Part shown: in pieces, positions 17,486 through 25,892 of the stretch
How the letters are laid out: each line of letters opens with the position of its first letter
Numbering within the stretch: position 1 is the stretch's first letter
DNA from: Phyllobacterium sp. 21LDTY02-6
GTDB taxonomy: Bacteria; Pseudomonadota; Alphaproteobacteria; Rhizobiales; Rhizobiaceae
Length of the DNA stretch: 64,000 bases
Reading direction: 5' to 3'
Assembly (NCBI RefSeq): GCF_023554255.2
Contig: NZ_JAMJWD020000003.1
Location: forward strand, 372,001 to 436,000
The notes under the pieces: model-generated
Databases searched by the model: none
What the model was told of the DNA's origin: nothing
What the model saw: only the letters and a program-made list of their open reading frames with translations
Program-made: the position numbers and the translations under genes

Positions 17486-18312
17486 GATCGATCAGGAAAA
17501 TCGAAAACGCGGTGCTGACGGCCTGCACCTTCCTCGCCGCGGCATTGTGGATATTTCCGCTCTATTGGGCATTCATCACGTCCATTCGTTCGGAAGAACG
17601 CGTGGTGTCCGACGCCGCCGGCATCATGCCCGACGAATTCAACCTTTCCTCCTATGTCGACATCCTCTGGAACAGCAATCTCGTCAACTGGTACATCAAT
17701 TCGATCGGCACCGCCCTCATCATCACCGTAACGGTGATCGTCTCCGGCATGATGTGCGCCTATGCCATCTCGCAGATGCGGTTTCCGGGCCGGCGCATTC
17801 TCTATGGCGTGGTGCTGGCGAGCTTCATGGTGCCGTCGCAGGCCCTCGTCGTCACCCAGTTCATCCTGATGAACGATATGGGCCTCATCAATACGTGGGC
17901 CGGCATCATCCTGCCGCAACTCATCGTCCCTGTCGTCATCATCGTCTACAAGCAGTTCTTCGACGCGGTGCCGAAGGAGATGCGCGAGGCGGTGGTGCTG
18001 GATGGCGGCGGCGACTACACGCTGCTGTTCAAGATCTATCTGCCGCTGAACTGGGGCATCACGACCGCGCTCGCCATCATCACCTTCATCATGGCCTGGA
18101 ACCAGTTCCTCTGGCCGTTCCTCGCGGTGACGACGGAAGACATGATGACGATTCCCGTCGGCATCACGCAGGTCAAGGACGCGTTCGGCGTGTTCTATGC
18201 GCGCCTGATGTCGGTGGCACTGCTCGGAGCGATGCCCGTCGCCGTCGCCTATCTGATCTTCCAGAAGAGGGTGACCCAGGCCGTGATGATCTCGTCCGGG
18301 GTCAAGGGCTGA
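17482..18312 (+). CDS. sugar ABC transporter permease (MalG type)
   Basis: A 276-residue permease with six hydrophobic segments and the EAA-loop motif MREAVVLDGGGDYTLLFKIY. Its ATG overlaps the stop of the preceding permease, and GGAGGA lies at 17471. It is the last gene of the GH51-ABC operon, followed by a strong hairpin terminator. Confidence 0.93.
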   Translation: MRSIRKIENAVLTACTFLAAALWIFPLYWAFITSIRSEERVVSDAAGIMPDEFNLSSYVDILWNSNLVNWYINSIGTALIITVTVIVSGMMCAYAISQMRFPGRRILYGVVLASFMVPSQALVVTQFILMNDMGLINTWAGIILPQLIVPVVIIVYKQFFDAVPKEMREAVVLDGGGDYTLLFKIYLPLNWGITTALAIITFIMAWNQFLWPFLAVTTEDMMTIPVGITQVKDAFGVFYARLMSVALLGAMPVAVAYLIFQKRVTQAVMISSGVKG

Positions 18313-18333
18313 GCGACAGCATCGACTGGACCA

Positions 18334-18368
18334 GAAAATGGCCCGCTTCCGAGCGGGCCATTTTCGTT
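18334..18368 (+). terminator. rho-independent terminator of the GH51-ABC operon
   Basis: A perfect 14-base stem (GAAAATGGCCCGCT at 18334-18347 with its complement at 18352-18365) has a four-base loop and ends in a T run (TTTTCGTTT). It separates the arabinofuranosidase operon from ytfQ. Confidence 0.9.
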
Positions 18369-18457
18369 TGGCTGGCTGGTTCCTCCGTCCGCTTGATCGG
18401 CCCATGGGTGTGCTGCAACCGCCGCGCGAAAAGGTCTCTGACCACGCTTGCCATTTG

Positions 18458-18475
18458 TATTACTATATTATAATA
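18458..18475. promoter_or_regulatory. AT-rich near-palindrome upstream of ytfQ (promoter/operator)
   Basis: An 18-base element with TATTA/TAATA arms lies about 58 bases before the ytfQ start in an otherwise GC-rich region. It contains TATATT and TATAAT, either of which could be a -10 element. It is a natural target for the GntR regulator encoded at the end of the operon, but that is an inference. Confidence 0.4.
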
Positions 18476-18532
18476 ACTGAATCAGATCTGGGAGGATCTT
18501 TCGCATTGAATTGTTTTTCGGGAGGAGAAATC

Positions 18533-19498
18533 ATGATTTCCATGAAGAGAATTTTGCTTGCCAGTGTGTTCGCAGTGGCAGGTTTCGGAACGGCAAGTGC
18601 TGCCGACCTGACGGTCGGCTTTTCGCAGATCGGCTCGGAATCCGGCTGGCGCGCCGCGGAGACATCCGTGTCGAAGATCGAGGCGGAAAAGCGCGGTATC
18701 GCTTTCAAGATCGCCGATGCGCAGCAGAAGCAGGAAAATCAGATCAAGGCCATCCGTGGCTTTATCGCTCAGGGCGTCGATGCCATCTTCATAGCGCCGG
18801 TCGTCGCGACCGGCTGGGACACGGTGCTTGCGGAAGCGAAGGAAGCCGATATCCCGGTCATCCTGCTCGATCGCACGATCGAGACCGCCGATGACAGCCT
18901 CTATCTGACGGCCGTGACCTCCGATACCGTGCATGAAGGCAAGGTGGCGGGCGAATGGCTGGCCAAGACCGTCGCCGACAAGGATTGCAAGGTGCTGGAG
19001 CTCCAGGGCACCGTCGGCTCCAGCCCGGCGATCAATCGCAAGAAGGGCTTCGAAGAGGGCATTGCCTCTGCCTCGAACATCAAGATCGTCCGCAGCCAGA
19101 CAGGTGATTTCACCCGGTCGAAGGGCAAGGAAGTGATGGAAGGCTTCCTCAAGGCAGAGAATGGCGGCAAGGATATCTGCGCGCTCTACGCCCATAATGA
19201 CGACATGGCGGTCGGCGCCATCCAGGCCATCAAGGAAGCTGGCCTGAAGCCGGGCAAGGATATTCTGGTCGTCTCGGTCGATGCCGTCCCGGATATCTTC
19301 AAGGCCATGGCCGACGGCGAAGCCAATGCGACGGTCGAGCTGACGCCCAATATGGCCGGTCCCGCATTCGATGCGCTGAAGGAATTCAAGGACAGCGGCA
19401 AGGCCCCGCCGAAATGGATCCAGACCGAGTCGAAACTCTTCACGCAGGCCGACGACCCGATGAAGGTCTACGAAGAGAAAAAGGGCCTCGGCTACTGA
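18533..19498 (+). CDS. ytfQ: furanose ABC transporter substrate-binding protein (YtfQ-like)
   Basis: A 321-residue periplasmic binding protein closely matching E. coli YtfQ as I recall it, including LTVGFSQIGSESGWRAAET, IADAQQKQENQIKAIRGF, GDFTRSKGKEVMEGF and NMAGPAFDALKE. YtfQ binds galactofuranose, and related proteins bind arabinofuranose. A signal peptide ends at GTASA-AD. GGAGGA precedes the ATG at 18533. Given the GH51 enzyme next door, L-arabinofuranose is a likely ligand. Confidence 0.93.
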   Translation: MISMKRILLASVFAVAGFGTASAADLTVGFSQIGSESGWRAAETSVSKIEAEKRGIAFKIADAQQKQENQIKAIRGFIAQGVDAIFIAPVVATGWDTVLAEAKEADIPVILLDRTIETADDSLYLTAVTSDTVHEGKVAGEWLAKTVADKDCKVLELQGTVGSSPAINRKKGFEEGIASASNIKIVRSQTGDFTRSKGKEVMEGFLKAENGGKDICALYAHNDDMAVGAIQAIKEAGLKPGKDILVVSVDAVPDIFKAMADGEANATVELTPNMAGPAFDALKEFKDSGKAPPKWIQTESKLFTQADDPMKVYEEKKGLGY

Positions 19499-19511
19499 TA
19501 GAGCCCGTCGC

Positions 19512-19546
19512 GCCGGCCGCCCTTTCCGGGGCGGCTGGCCTTTCTT
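19512..19546 (+). terminator. hairpin between ytfQ and ytfR (attenuator)
   Basis: A ten-base stem with one wobble pair (19512-19521 with 19530-19539) is followed by CTTTCTT. Such hairpins after a binding-protein gene commonly lower expression of the ATPase and permease genes downstream. Confidence 0.6.
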
Positions 19547-19572
19547 GGAATTCGCTCGCGGGAGAGGGCGTG

Positions 19573-21090
19573 ATGACGGACAAAGCCAATGTGCTCGCCG
19601 TCGAAGGCATCGGCAAGTCCTTCGTCGGTTTCAAGGCGCTCGACGGCGTCGACTTTTCGATAAGGGCCGGCGAGGTCCATGCGCTGCTCGGCGAAAATGG
19701 CGCCGGGAAATCGACGCTGATCAAGGTGCTTACCGGCGTACACCAGCCCGATGCGGGCGTGATCAGCCTCGACGGGCAGCCGGTGCACGTGCGCGATACG
19801 CATCATGCGCAAAGCCTCGGCATCGGCACCGTCTACCAGGAAGTGAACCTGCTCCCCAACATGTCGGTAGCCGACAATCTGTTCATCGGCCGCCAGCCGA
19901 CGCGATATGGTTTCATCGACCGGCGGCTGATGGAACGGCGGGCGCGCGAGGTACTGGCGCAATACGACCTGCATCTCGACGTGGCATCGGACCTGTCGCG
20001 CTATTCCGTTGCGATCCAGCAACTGGTCGCCATCGCCCGCGCGGTCGACATGTCCGGCCGTATCCTCATCCTTGACGAGCCCACCGCCAGCCTCGACCGC
20101 CATGAGGTCGAGATTCTGTTCGCCATGATCCGGCGGCTGAAGGCCCGCGGCCTCGGCATCGTCTTCATCACGCATTTCCTCGATCAGGTCTACGAGGTCT
20201 GCGACCATGTCACCGTGCTGCGCAACGGCAAGCTCGCCGGCAGCGCGCCGACTTCCGAACTGCCGAAGCTCGATCTCGTCAAGATGATGCTGGGCCGCAC
20301 GCTTGCCGTGGCCACCCATGGCGACCGGCGCCACCGGCCGCCGCCCGAGGAGAGGCAGCTCTCCTTCAAGGGCGTCGGGCGCAGCCGGAGCATCGCTCCA
20401 TTCGACCTCGACATTGGCGAGGGCGAGGTCATCGGCATGGCCGGGCTCCTGGGCTCAGGCCGCACCGAGACGGCGAAGCTTCTGTTCGGCATCGACGCCG
20501 CCGACAAGGGCGAAGCCTGGATCGACGGCAGGGCGGTTCGCATACGCACGCCGCAGGATGCGGTCGCCCTCGGCTTCGGCCTCTGCCCGGAAGACCGGAA
20601 ATCCGACGGCATCATCGGCGATCTCTCCATCCGCGAGAATATCGCGCTGGCGCTGCAGGCGCACCGCGGCTGGTTCAATCGCCTGCCGAAGCGCGAGCAG
20701 ACAGCCATGGCCGACCGCTTCGTCAAGGCGCTCGACATCCGCACCACCGATATCGAAAAGCCCGTCAAGCTGCTTTCGGGCGGCAACCAGCAGAAGGTGA
20801 TCCTCGCCCGCTGGCTCGCCACCAATCCGCGCTTCCTCATCCTCGACGAGCCGACGCGCGGCATCGATGTCGGCGCGCATGCGGAAATCATCACGCTCAT
20901 CAACGAGCTTTGCGACAAGGGGCTCGCACTCCTCGTCATCTCCTCGGAAATCGACGAGATCGTGGCCTATAGCAATCGCGTCGTGGTGCTGCGCGATCGT
21001 ACGCATCTCGGCGAACTTTCCGGCGACGAGATCACGACTTCCAACATCATGCAGATGATCGCGACGGAAACCGGAGAAGTTCCCGCATGA
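19573..21090 (+). CDS. ytfR: furanose ABC transporter ATPase (YtfR-like, two ATPase domains)
   Basis: A 505-residue CUT2 ATPase with two fused nucleotide-binding domains. The first has GENGAGKST and Walker B LILDEPTAS. The second has the degenerate Walker A GLLGSGRTET, the signature LLSGGNQQKVILARWL and Walker B LILDEPTRGIDVG. It energises uptake through YtfT and YjfF. A GTG three bases upstream of the ATG is also possible. Confidence 0.93.
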   Translation: MTDKANVLAVEGIGKSFVGFKALDGVDFSIRAGEVHALLGENGAGKSTLIKVLTGVHQPDAGVISLDGQPVHVRDTHHAQSLGIGTVYQEVNLLPNMSVADNLFIGRQPTRYGFIDRRLMERRAREVLAQYDLHLDVASDLSRYSVAIQQLVAIARAVDMSGRILILDEPTASLDRHEVEILFAMIRRLKARGLGIVFITHFLDQVYEVCDHVTVLRNGKLAGSAPTSELPKLDLVKMMLGRTLAVATHGDRRHRPPPEERQLSFKGVGRSRSIAPFDLDIGEGEVIGMAGLLGSGRTETAKLLFGIDAADKGEAWIDGRAVRIRTPQDAVALGFGLCPEDRKSDGIIGDLSIRENIALALQAHRGWFNRLPKREQTAMADRFVKALDIRTTDIEKPVKLLSGGNQQKVILARWLATNPRFLILDEPTRGIDVGAHAEIITLINELCDKGLALLVISSEIDEIVAYSNRVVVLRDRTHLGELSGDEITTSNIMQMIATETGEVPA

Positions 21091-22103
21091 AGAACATGTT
21101 CATTCCGGCGGCGGCGCGGGCAGCGCCGCAGCTCGGCTCGCTCGCCCTGATCCTGTTTCTCAACTACCTGGCATTTCCCGGCTTCTTCGAGATCCGGTTC
21201 CAGGACGGGCGGCTCTATGGCAGCCTCGTCGACGTGCTCAACCGCGGTGCGCCGATCATCATCCTCGCCATCGGCATGACGGCGGTCATCGCCAGCCGCG
21301 GCGTGGACCTTTCCGTCGGCGCGGTCATGGCGGTTTCGGGCGCGCTGGCCGCCACGATGACGGTAGCGGGATATCCGGTGCCGGTCGCCGTCATCGCAGC
21401 CATCGGCGTCGGCCTCCTGTGCGGCCTGTGGAACGGGGTCCTCGTCGCGTATTTCGACCTGCAACCCATCGTGGCGACATTGATCCTGATGGTAACCGGG
21501 CGCGGCATCGCCCAGCTCATCACCGAAGGTTCCATCGTGACCTTCAACGAGCCCGGGCTGATCTTCTTCGGCAGCGGCGCCATTCTCGGCATACCCGTCC
21601 CCATCCTGATCGCCGCCTGCCTCCTCGCCGTCACGATCGTGCTGGTGCGGCGCACCGCGCTCGGCCTGCTCATCGAATCCATCGGCGTCAACAGGAGCGC
21701 CAGCAGCTATGCGGGCCTGAACAGCAAGCTGCTCCTGCTCGTCATCTACGGGTTCTGCGGCGTCTGCGCCGCGCTCGCCGGCATCATCATCGCGGCCGAT
21801 ATTCGTGGCGCCGACGCCAACAATGCCGGCCTCTGGCTCGAGCTCGACGCCATTCTCGCCGTCGTCATCGGCGGCACCTCGCTGTTCGGTGGCCGCTTCT
21901 CGCTGATCATGTCCGCCATCGGCGCGATCATCATCCAGGCCATGAATACCGGCATCCTGCTCTCGGGCTTTCCGCCGGAATACAACCTCATCCTGAAGGC
22001 GCTCGTGATCATCGTCATCCTCTTGGCGCAGTCGTTCTCATCCCTGGGCGGATGGGCGTTCCTCAAGGGGGAATTCCGCGCAAAAGGGACAAGACAGCAA
22101 TGA
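21087..22103 (+). CDS. ytfT: furanose ABC transporter permease (YtfT-like)
   Basis: A 338-residue CUT2 permease with eight or more hydrophobic segments and the ribose-transporter landmark GMTAVIASRGVDLSVGAVMA. Four-base overlaps with the genes on both sides show tight coupling in the operon. Confidence 0.93.
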   Translation: MKNMFIPAAARAAPQLGSLALILFLNYLAFPGFFEIRFQDGRLYGSLVDVLNRGAPIIILAIGMTAVIASRGVDLSVGAVMAVSGALAATMTVAGYPVPVAVIAAIGVGLLCGLWNGVLVAYFDLQPIVATLILMVTGRGIAQLITEGSIVTFNEPGLIFFGSGAILGIPVPILIAACLLAVTIVLVRRTALGLLIESIGVNRSASSYAGLNSKLLLLVIYGFCGVCAALAGIIIAADIRGADANNAGLWLELDAILAVVIGGTSLFGGRFSLIMSAIGAIIIQAMNTGILLSGFPPEYNLILKALVIIVILLAQSFSSLGGWAFLKGEFRAKGTRQQ

Positions 22104-23077
22104 ATACCCGCCTCCTGCCTCTCTATGCGACGCTGCTGATCTGCCTGATCGCCTATGCCGCCTGCCTGATCCAGTTCCCGGCGATGTTCTCGACGCGGGT
22201 GGCGGGCAATCTCCTCACCGACAATGCCTTTCTCGGCATCGCCGCCGTCGGCATGACCTTCGTCATCCTCTCCGGCGGCATCGATCTTTCCGTCGGCTCG
22301 GTCATTGCCTTCACCGGGGTCCTGCTCGCCGTGCTCATCACCCAGCACGGCGTTCATCCGCTCGTTGCCTTTGCGGTCGCGCTGGCCATCACCACCGCCT
22401 TCGGCGCGGCGATGGGCATCATCATCCACTATCTGCAGGTGCCTGCCTTCATCGTCACGCTCGCCGGCATGTTTCTCGCCCGGGGCATGTGCTTCGTCAT
22501 GACGACGGATTCCATTCCGATCGACCATCCCTTCTATGCCGCCTTGCAGGGCGTGTTCTACCGCCTGCCCGGCGGCGGCAGGCTGACCTTCATCGGCTGC
22601 CTGATGGTAGCCGTGTTCGTGGTCGGCATGATCATTGCGCATTTCAGCAAGTTCGGCTCCTACATCTATGCCATCGGCGGCAATCGCAGCTCCGCCGAAC
22701 TGATGGGCGTGCCGGTGGCGCGCACGACCATCGGCATCTACGCCATGTCCGGCTTCCTCTCCGGCCTCTCCGGCATCGTCTTCTCCCTCTATACGTCGGC
22801 CGGCTATTCGCTCGCGACGGTCGGTGTCGAACTCGATGCCATCGCAGCCGTCGTCATCGGCGGCACGCTGCTGACGGGCGGCGTCGGCTATGTCGCCGGC
22901 ACCTTTGTCGGGGTGATCATCCAGGGCCTTATCCAGACCTATATCGTCTTCGACGGCACCCTTTCCAGCTGGTGGACGAAGATCGTCGTCGGCGTCCTGC
23001 TCTTCTCGTTCATCGGACTGCAGCGGGTGCTGGTGGTCCTGTCGCTCAGGCGATCCGCGGCGCCGACTGGGGGATGA
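22100..23077 (+). CDS. yjfF: furanose ABC transporter permease (YjfF-like)
   Basis: A 325-residue CUT2 permease with the family landmark GMTFVILSGGIDLSVGSVIA. It partners YtfT to form the heterodimeric channel. The ATG overlaps the ytfT stop; earlier in-frame sequence is the shadow of ytfT. Confidence 0.93.
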   Translation: MNTRLLPLYATLLICLIAYAACLIQFPAMFSTRVAGNLLTDNAFLGIAAVGMTFVILSGGIDLSVGSVIAFTGVLLAVLITQHGVHPLVAFAVALAITTAFGAAMGIIIHYLQVPAFIVTLAGMFLARGMCFVMTTDSIPIDHPFYAALQGVFYRLPGGGRLTFIGCLMVAVFVVGMIIAHFSKFGSYIYAIGGNRSSAELMGVPVARTTIGIYAMSGFLSGLSGIVFSLYTSAGYSLATVGVELDAIAAVVIGGTLLTGGVGYVAGTFVGVIIQGLIQTYIVFDGTLSSWWTKIVVGVLLFSFIGLQRVLVVLSLRRSAAPTGG

Positions 23078-23078
23078 T

Positions 23079-23831
23079 TTGCCACGACACGACCTCAGCA
23101 ATTACGATTTCCGCACGGCCGGCCAGTCGCACACCCAGCACGGCCACGTCATGCGGGCGCTGGGGCTGAATATCGTCAGCGGCGCCTATGCCGAGAACAG
23201 CATCCTGCCGGGCGACGCGGAATTGTTCGAGCAGTTCGGCGTTTCGCGAACCGTCTTGCGCGAGGCCTTGAAGACGCTGGCGGCCAAGGGGCTGATCCAG
23301 CCCCGCGCCAAGATCGGCACCCGCGTGCTGGAAAGGTCGCATTGGAACCTGTTCGATCCGGACATACTGGTATGGCATTTCGAGGCCGGGCCGACGCCGG
23401 AATTCCTCATGAGCCTGCTGGAGATGCGTCTGGCGCTCGAACCGGAGGCGGCGGGTCTCGCCGCCCTTCGCAGAACCGCTCCGCAGCTGGACAAGCTCTA
23501 TCACTGGGTGGGGAAAATGGCGGAGGCCGGCCAGTCCGTGTCGAATTTCGTCGATAGCGACCTGCAATTTCACATGGCGATCGCCGATGCGTCGCAGAAT
23601 CCGTTCATGCGCTCGATCAGCACCCTGATCGAGGTGGCGCTGGTGACGACCTTCACGATCAGCTCGCCCATACCCAATGCCCACAGGCATGATTACACGG
23701 TGGCACGCCACCGGGCGATCGCCGATGCGATCCGGGACGGCAATGTCCGCGCCGCCAAGCGATCGATGCGGAACGTCATCGACGACGGCGCCGTGCGGGT
23801 GCTGGCAACCATGCCGGAATCTACGGCGTAA
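23079..23831 (+). CDS. GntR/FCD-family regulator of the furanose operon
   Basis: A 250-residue FadR-subfamily regulator (winged helix with EQFGVSRTVLREALKTLAAK, then an FCD domain) resembling DgoR-like sugar-acid regulators. It begins with TTG at 23079, one base after the yjfF stop, with GGGGGAT just upstream. As the last gene of the ytfQRT-yjfF operon it probably controls that operon and may sense an arabinose or galactose catabolite. Confidence 0.85.
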   Translation: MPRHDLSNYDFRTAGQSHTQHGHVMRALGLNIVSGAYAENSILPGDAELFEQFGVSRTVLREALKTLAAKGLIQPRAKIGTRVLERSHWNLFDPDILVWHFEAGPTPEFLMSLLEMRLALEPEAAGLAALRRTAPQLDKLYHWVGKMAEAGQSVSNFVDSDLQFHMAIADASQNPFMRSISTLIEVALVTTFTISSPIPNAHRHDYTVARHRAIADAIRDGNVRAAKRSMRNVIDDGAVRVLATMPESTA

Positions 23832-23904
23832 GCATTTCCGGGCCACCCACTACATCCCTCATGCTGTGTCTGAAACCTTGCAGAACTAGAACCCTGCAAA
23901 TCCC

Positions 23905-24024
23905 TCCCTCCCTCATCCTGAGCCTGTCGAAGGACGCAGCAACGTTTGTGCGATCCTTCTTTGGAGCATTGCAAAAGCATAGTGCGTGCTTCGACAAGCT
24001 CAGCATGAGGGAGGTGGGTGTTTG
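23905..24024. repeat. REP-like imperfect inverted repeat
   Basis: The left arm contains CTCATCCTGAGCCTGTCGAA (23912-23931). The right arm, read on the other strand, contains CTCATGCTGAGCTTGTCGAA (around 23991-24010). The roughly 30-base arms differ at only a few positions and are separated by about 55 bases. CTCAT-CTGAG-TTGTCGAAG palindromes are a familiar dispersed repeat type in alphaproteobacterial genomes. Confidence 0.75.
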
Positions 24025-24126
24025 GCATGAAGCAGGTGGGGTGCAATCCCTTGTGCAGATGCTGAATACAGAAAATCCTCACCACGCCCGCGAAAATCGC
24101 GTCTGGTCATTGAAATGAGGGGGAGA

Positions 24127-24183
24127 CGGGCGGTCTTCAGCGCGTCAGTAGTGGTATCAGGGTCGAGGTCCGAAGACCGCCCG
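24127..24183. repeat. 12-base perfect inverted repeat
   Basis: CGGGCGGTCTTC at 24127-24138 is exactly complementary to GAAGACCGCCCG at 24172-24183, with a 33-base loop. There is no T run, so it is not an obvious terminator. Its role is unknown. Confidence 0.6.
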
Positions 24184-24393
24184 CGACGTCTTTGCCTGCC
24201 ATTGTTACGTTTGTCAGACGCAACAACCCGGAAAACGAAGCGCCACCTCCGTTTCCTTCTGCAGTTTGCCGGTCAATCGGGGTTGTCACTTCCGACCGTC
24301 CGGCAACGCCACCCTTTCCCAGCAATCGAAACAGCACCGGAAGCTGCTCCCCCACTGGAAAGGATTTGTACAAAATAACCCGGTTTCAAAGTG

Positions 24394-24554
24394 GTGGGAT
24401 AAGTTTCCATTTATCCCCCCGCATTTTGGCGGGTCGTTTCGCGCTCACTGCAAGCGAAATCAGTGGCTTGCAGGGCATCTGGCGTCAAAAATATTTTTTT
24501 GACCCATGAAATTCATCCCCAAACAGCCGGTTAATCCAAAAAAGTGGGATAAGT
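24394..24554. repeat. repeated GTGGGATAAGT with local hairpins
   Basis: GTGGGATAAGT occurs at 24394-24404 and again at 24544-24554, exactly 150 bases apart. The first copy forms GGGATAA/TTATCCC (24396-24417). Between the copies lie CTGCAAGC/GCTTGCAG (24448-24473) and TTTCGC/GCGAAA (24437-24459). I cannot match this to a known element. Confidence 0.5.
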
Positions 24555-24752
24555 GTTGCTGCGTGCTCGTCGAACCACGAAGCACGCAGGGTAATGCAAC
24601 TCCTCCTGATGCGCTGCACCAGGCGAATTGTATCGCAATGTATCAAGGTGGCTTCCCGTTACATCCGCATGCAATTGCGGATCGGACACGACACACCGGC
24701 GATACATGCGGCTGGCTTTCTCGGCGTCAGCAGACAACCGAGATGGAGAGAA

Positions 24753-25793
24753 ATGATGACCCTCGAATTCAACCCGCAGCGCCGCCGCTTTTTCGGTATC
24801 GCCGCCATGACCGTCGCCGCCGCCGAGTTCGGCATGAGCGCGATCGGACATGCGCAATCATCCACCGCCGCGCCGGCCGCAGCCGGTGGCCATAAATCCT
24901 TCGCGGCGCTGAAGCAGGTCAAGGCCGGCGTTCTCGACATCGGATATGCGGAAGCCGGCCCTGCCGATGGTCCGGTCGTCCTGCTCGTCCACGGCTGGCC
25001 CTACGACATCTACAGCTATGTCGATGTCGCGCCGCTGCTTGCCGATGCCGGTTACCGCGTGCTTGTCCCCTATCTTCGCGGCTATGGCACGACGCGCTTT
25101 CTCTCCGACGAGACGCCGCGCAACGGCCAGCAGGCGGCATTGGCGGCCGACATGATTGCCTTCATGGATGCGCTCGGCGTCGATAAGGCGATACTCGGCG
25201 GTTATGATTGGGGCGCGCGGACGGTCAATATCATGGCCGCGCTGTGGCCGGGGCGCTGCAAGGCGATGGTTTCGGTGAGCGGCTATCTCATCGGCAGCCA
25301 GGCGGCGAACAGCAAGCCGCTCGCGCCGGCGGCGGAGCTGTCCTGGTGGTATCAGTTCTACTTTGCAACCGAGCGCGGCCGGCTTGGCTACCAGGCCAAT
25401 ACGCATGATTTCGCCAGGCTGATCTGGCGCACCGCGTCGCCGACATGGAAGTTCGACGCCGAGACCTTCGATCGCTCGGCGGCGGCATTCGACAATCCGG
25501 ACCATGTGGAGGTCACGATCCATAATTATCGCTGGCGGCTCGGCCTGGCGGAAGGCGAGGCGCAATTCGACGAGTACGAGAAGCAGCTTGCAATGGCGCC
25601 GGTCATCGCCATCCCGACGATCACCCTGGAGGGCGATGCCAACGGCGCGCCGCATCCGCAGCCTTCGGCATACAGGGGCAAGTTCTCCGGCAAGTATGAG
25701 CACCGGACATTGACCGGCGGCATCGGCCATAACCTGCCGCAGGAGGCGCCGCAGGCTTTCGCCCGGGCCATCCTCGACGTCGCGAAGTTCTGA
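24753..25793 (+). CDS. exported alpha/beta hydrolase, epoxide hydrolase-like
   Basis: A 346-residue hydrolase with a twin-arginine-like signal (RRRFFGIAAMTVAAAEFGMS) and an alpha/beta core. The oxyanion region is HGWPYD, the likely nucleophile is the Asp in GGYDWGAR, and the catalytic His is in GGIGHNLPQEAP, the arrangement of epoxide hydrolases and haloalkane dehalogenases. GGAGAGA precedes the ATG at 24753 (a second ATG follows at once). It is only loosely related to the hydrolase at 10002 and precedes a two-component system. Confidence 0.82.
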   Translation: MMTLEFNPQRRRFFGIAAMTVAAAEFGMSAIGHAQSSTAAPAAAGGHKSFAALKQVKAGVLDIGYAEAGPADGPVVLLVHGWPYDIYSYVDVAPLLADAGYRVLVPYLRGYGTTRFLSDETPRNGQQAALAADMIAFMDALGVDKAILGGYDWGARTVNIMAALWPGRCKAMVSVSGYLIGSQAANSKPLAPAAELSWWYQFYFATERGRLGYQANTHDFARLIWRTASPTWKFDAETFDRSAAAFDNPDHVEVTIHNYRWRLGLAEGEAQFDEYEKQLAMAPVIAIPTITLEGDANGAPHPQPSAYRGKFSGKYEHRTLTGGIGHNLPQEAPQAFARAILDVAKF

Positions 25794-25892
25794 GCCGGGG
25801 CGGCGGTGGAGAAACCGCTTTACTCGCGCGCGCTGAAACGGAATTAATGTCGCCGGCCGCACGGCCAGCTTCGGACTGCTGAAAGATGAAAA

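Larger units (their letters stand above)
23832..24752. other. 921-base stretch without a supported gene
   Basis: No open frame here looks like a protein: the candidates are short, unlike known families and overlap each other. The stretch holds a REP-like inverted repeat (23905-24024), a 12-base perfect inverted repeat (24127-24183), a cluster of hairpins with a repeated GTGGGATAAGT (24394-24554) and an AT-rich segment around 24485-24500. It may be a remnant of past insertion events. Confidence 0.7.

Noticed and set aside
23905-24024. Possible CRISPR repeat
   Set aside because: There are only two arms, in inverted rather than direct orientation, and no regular spacer pattern.
24115-24509. Several open frames of 78-105 codons in the repeat-rich gap
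   Set aside because: They overlap each other in different frames, cross the hairpins and have no recognisable motif, so I treat the stretch as non-coding.
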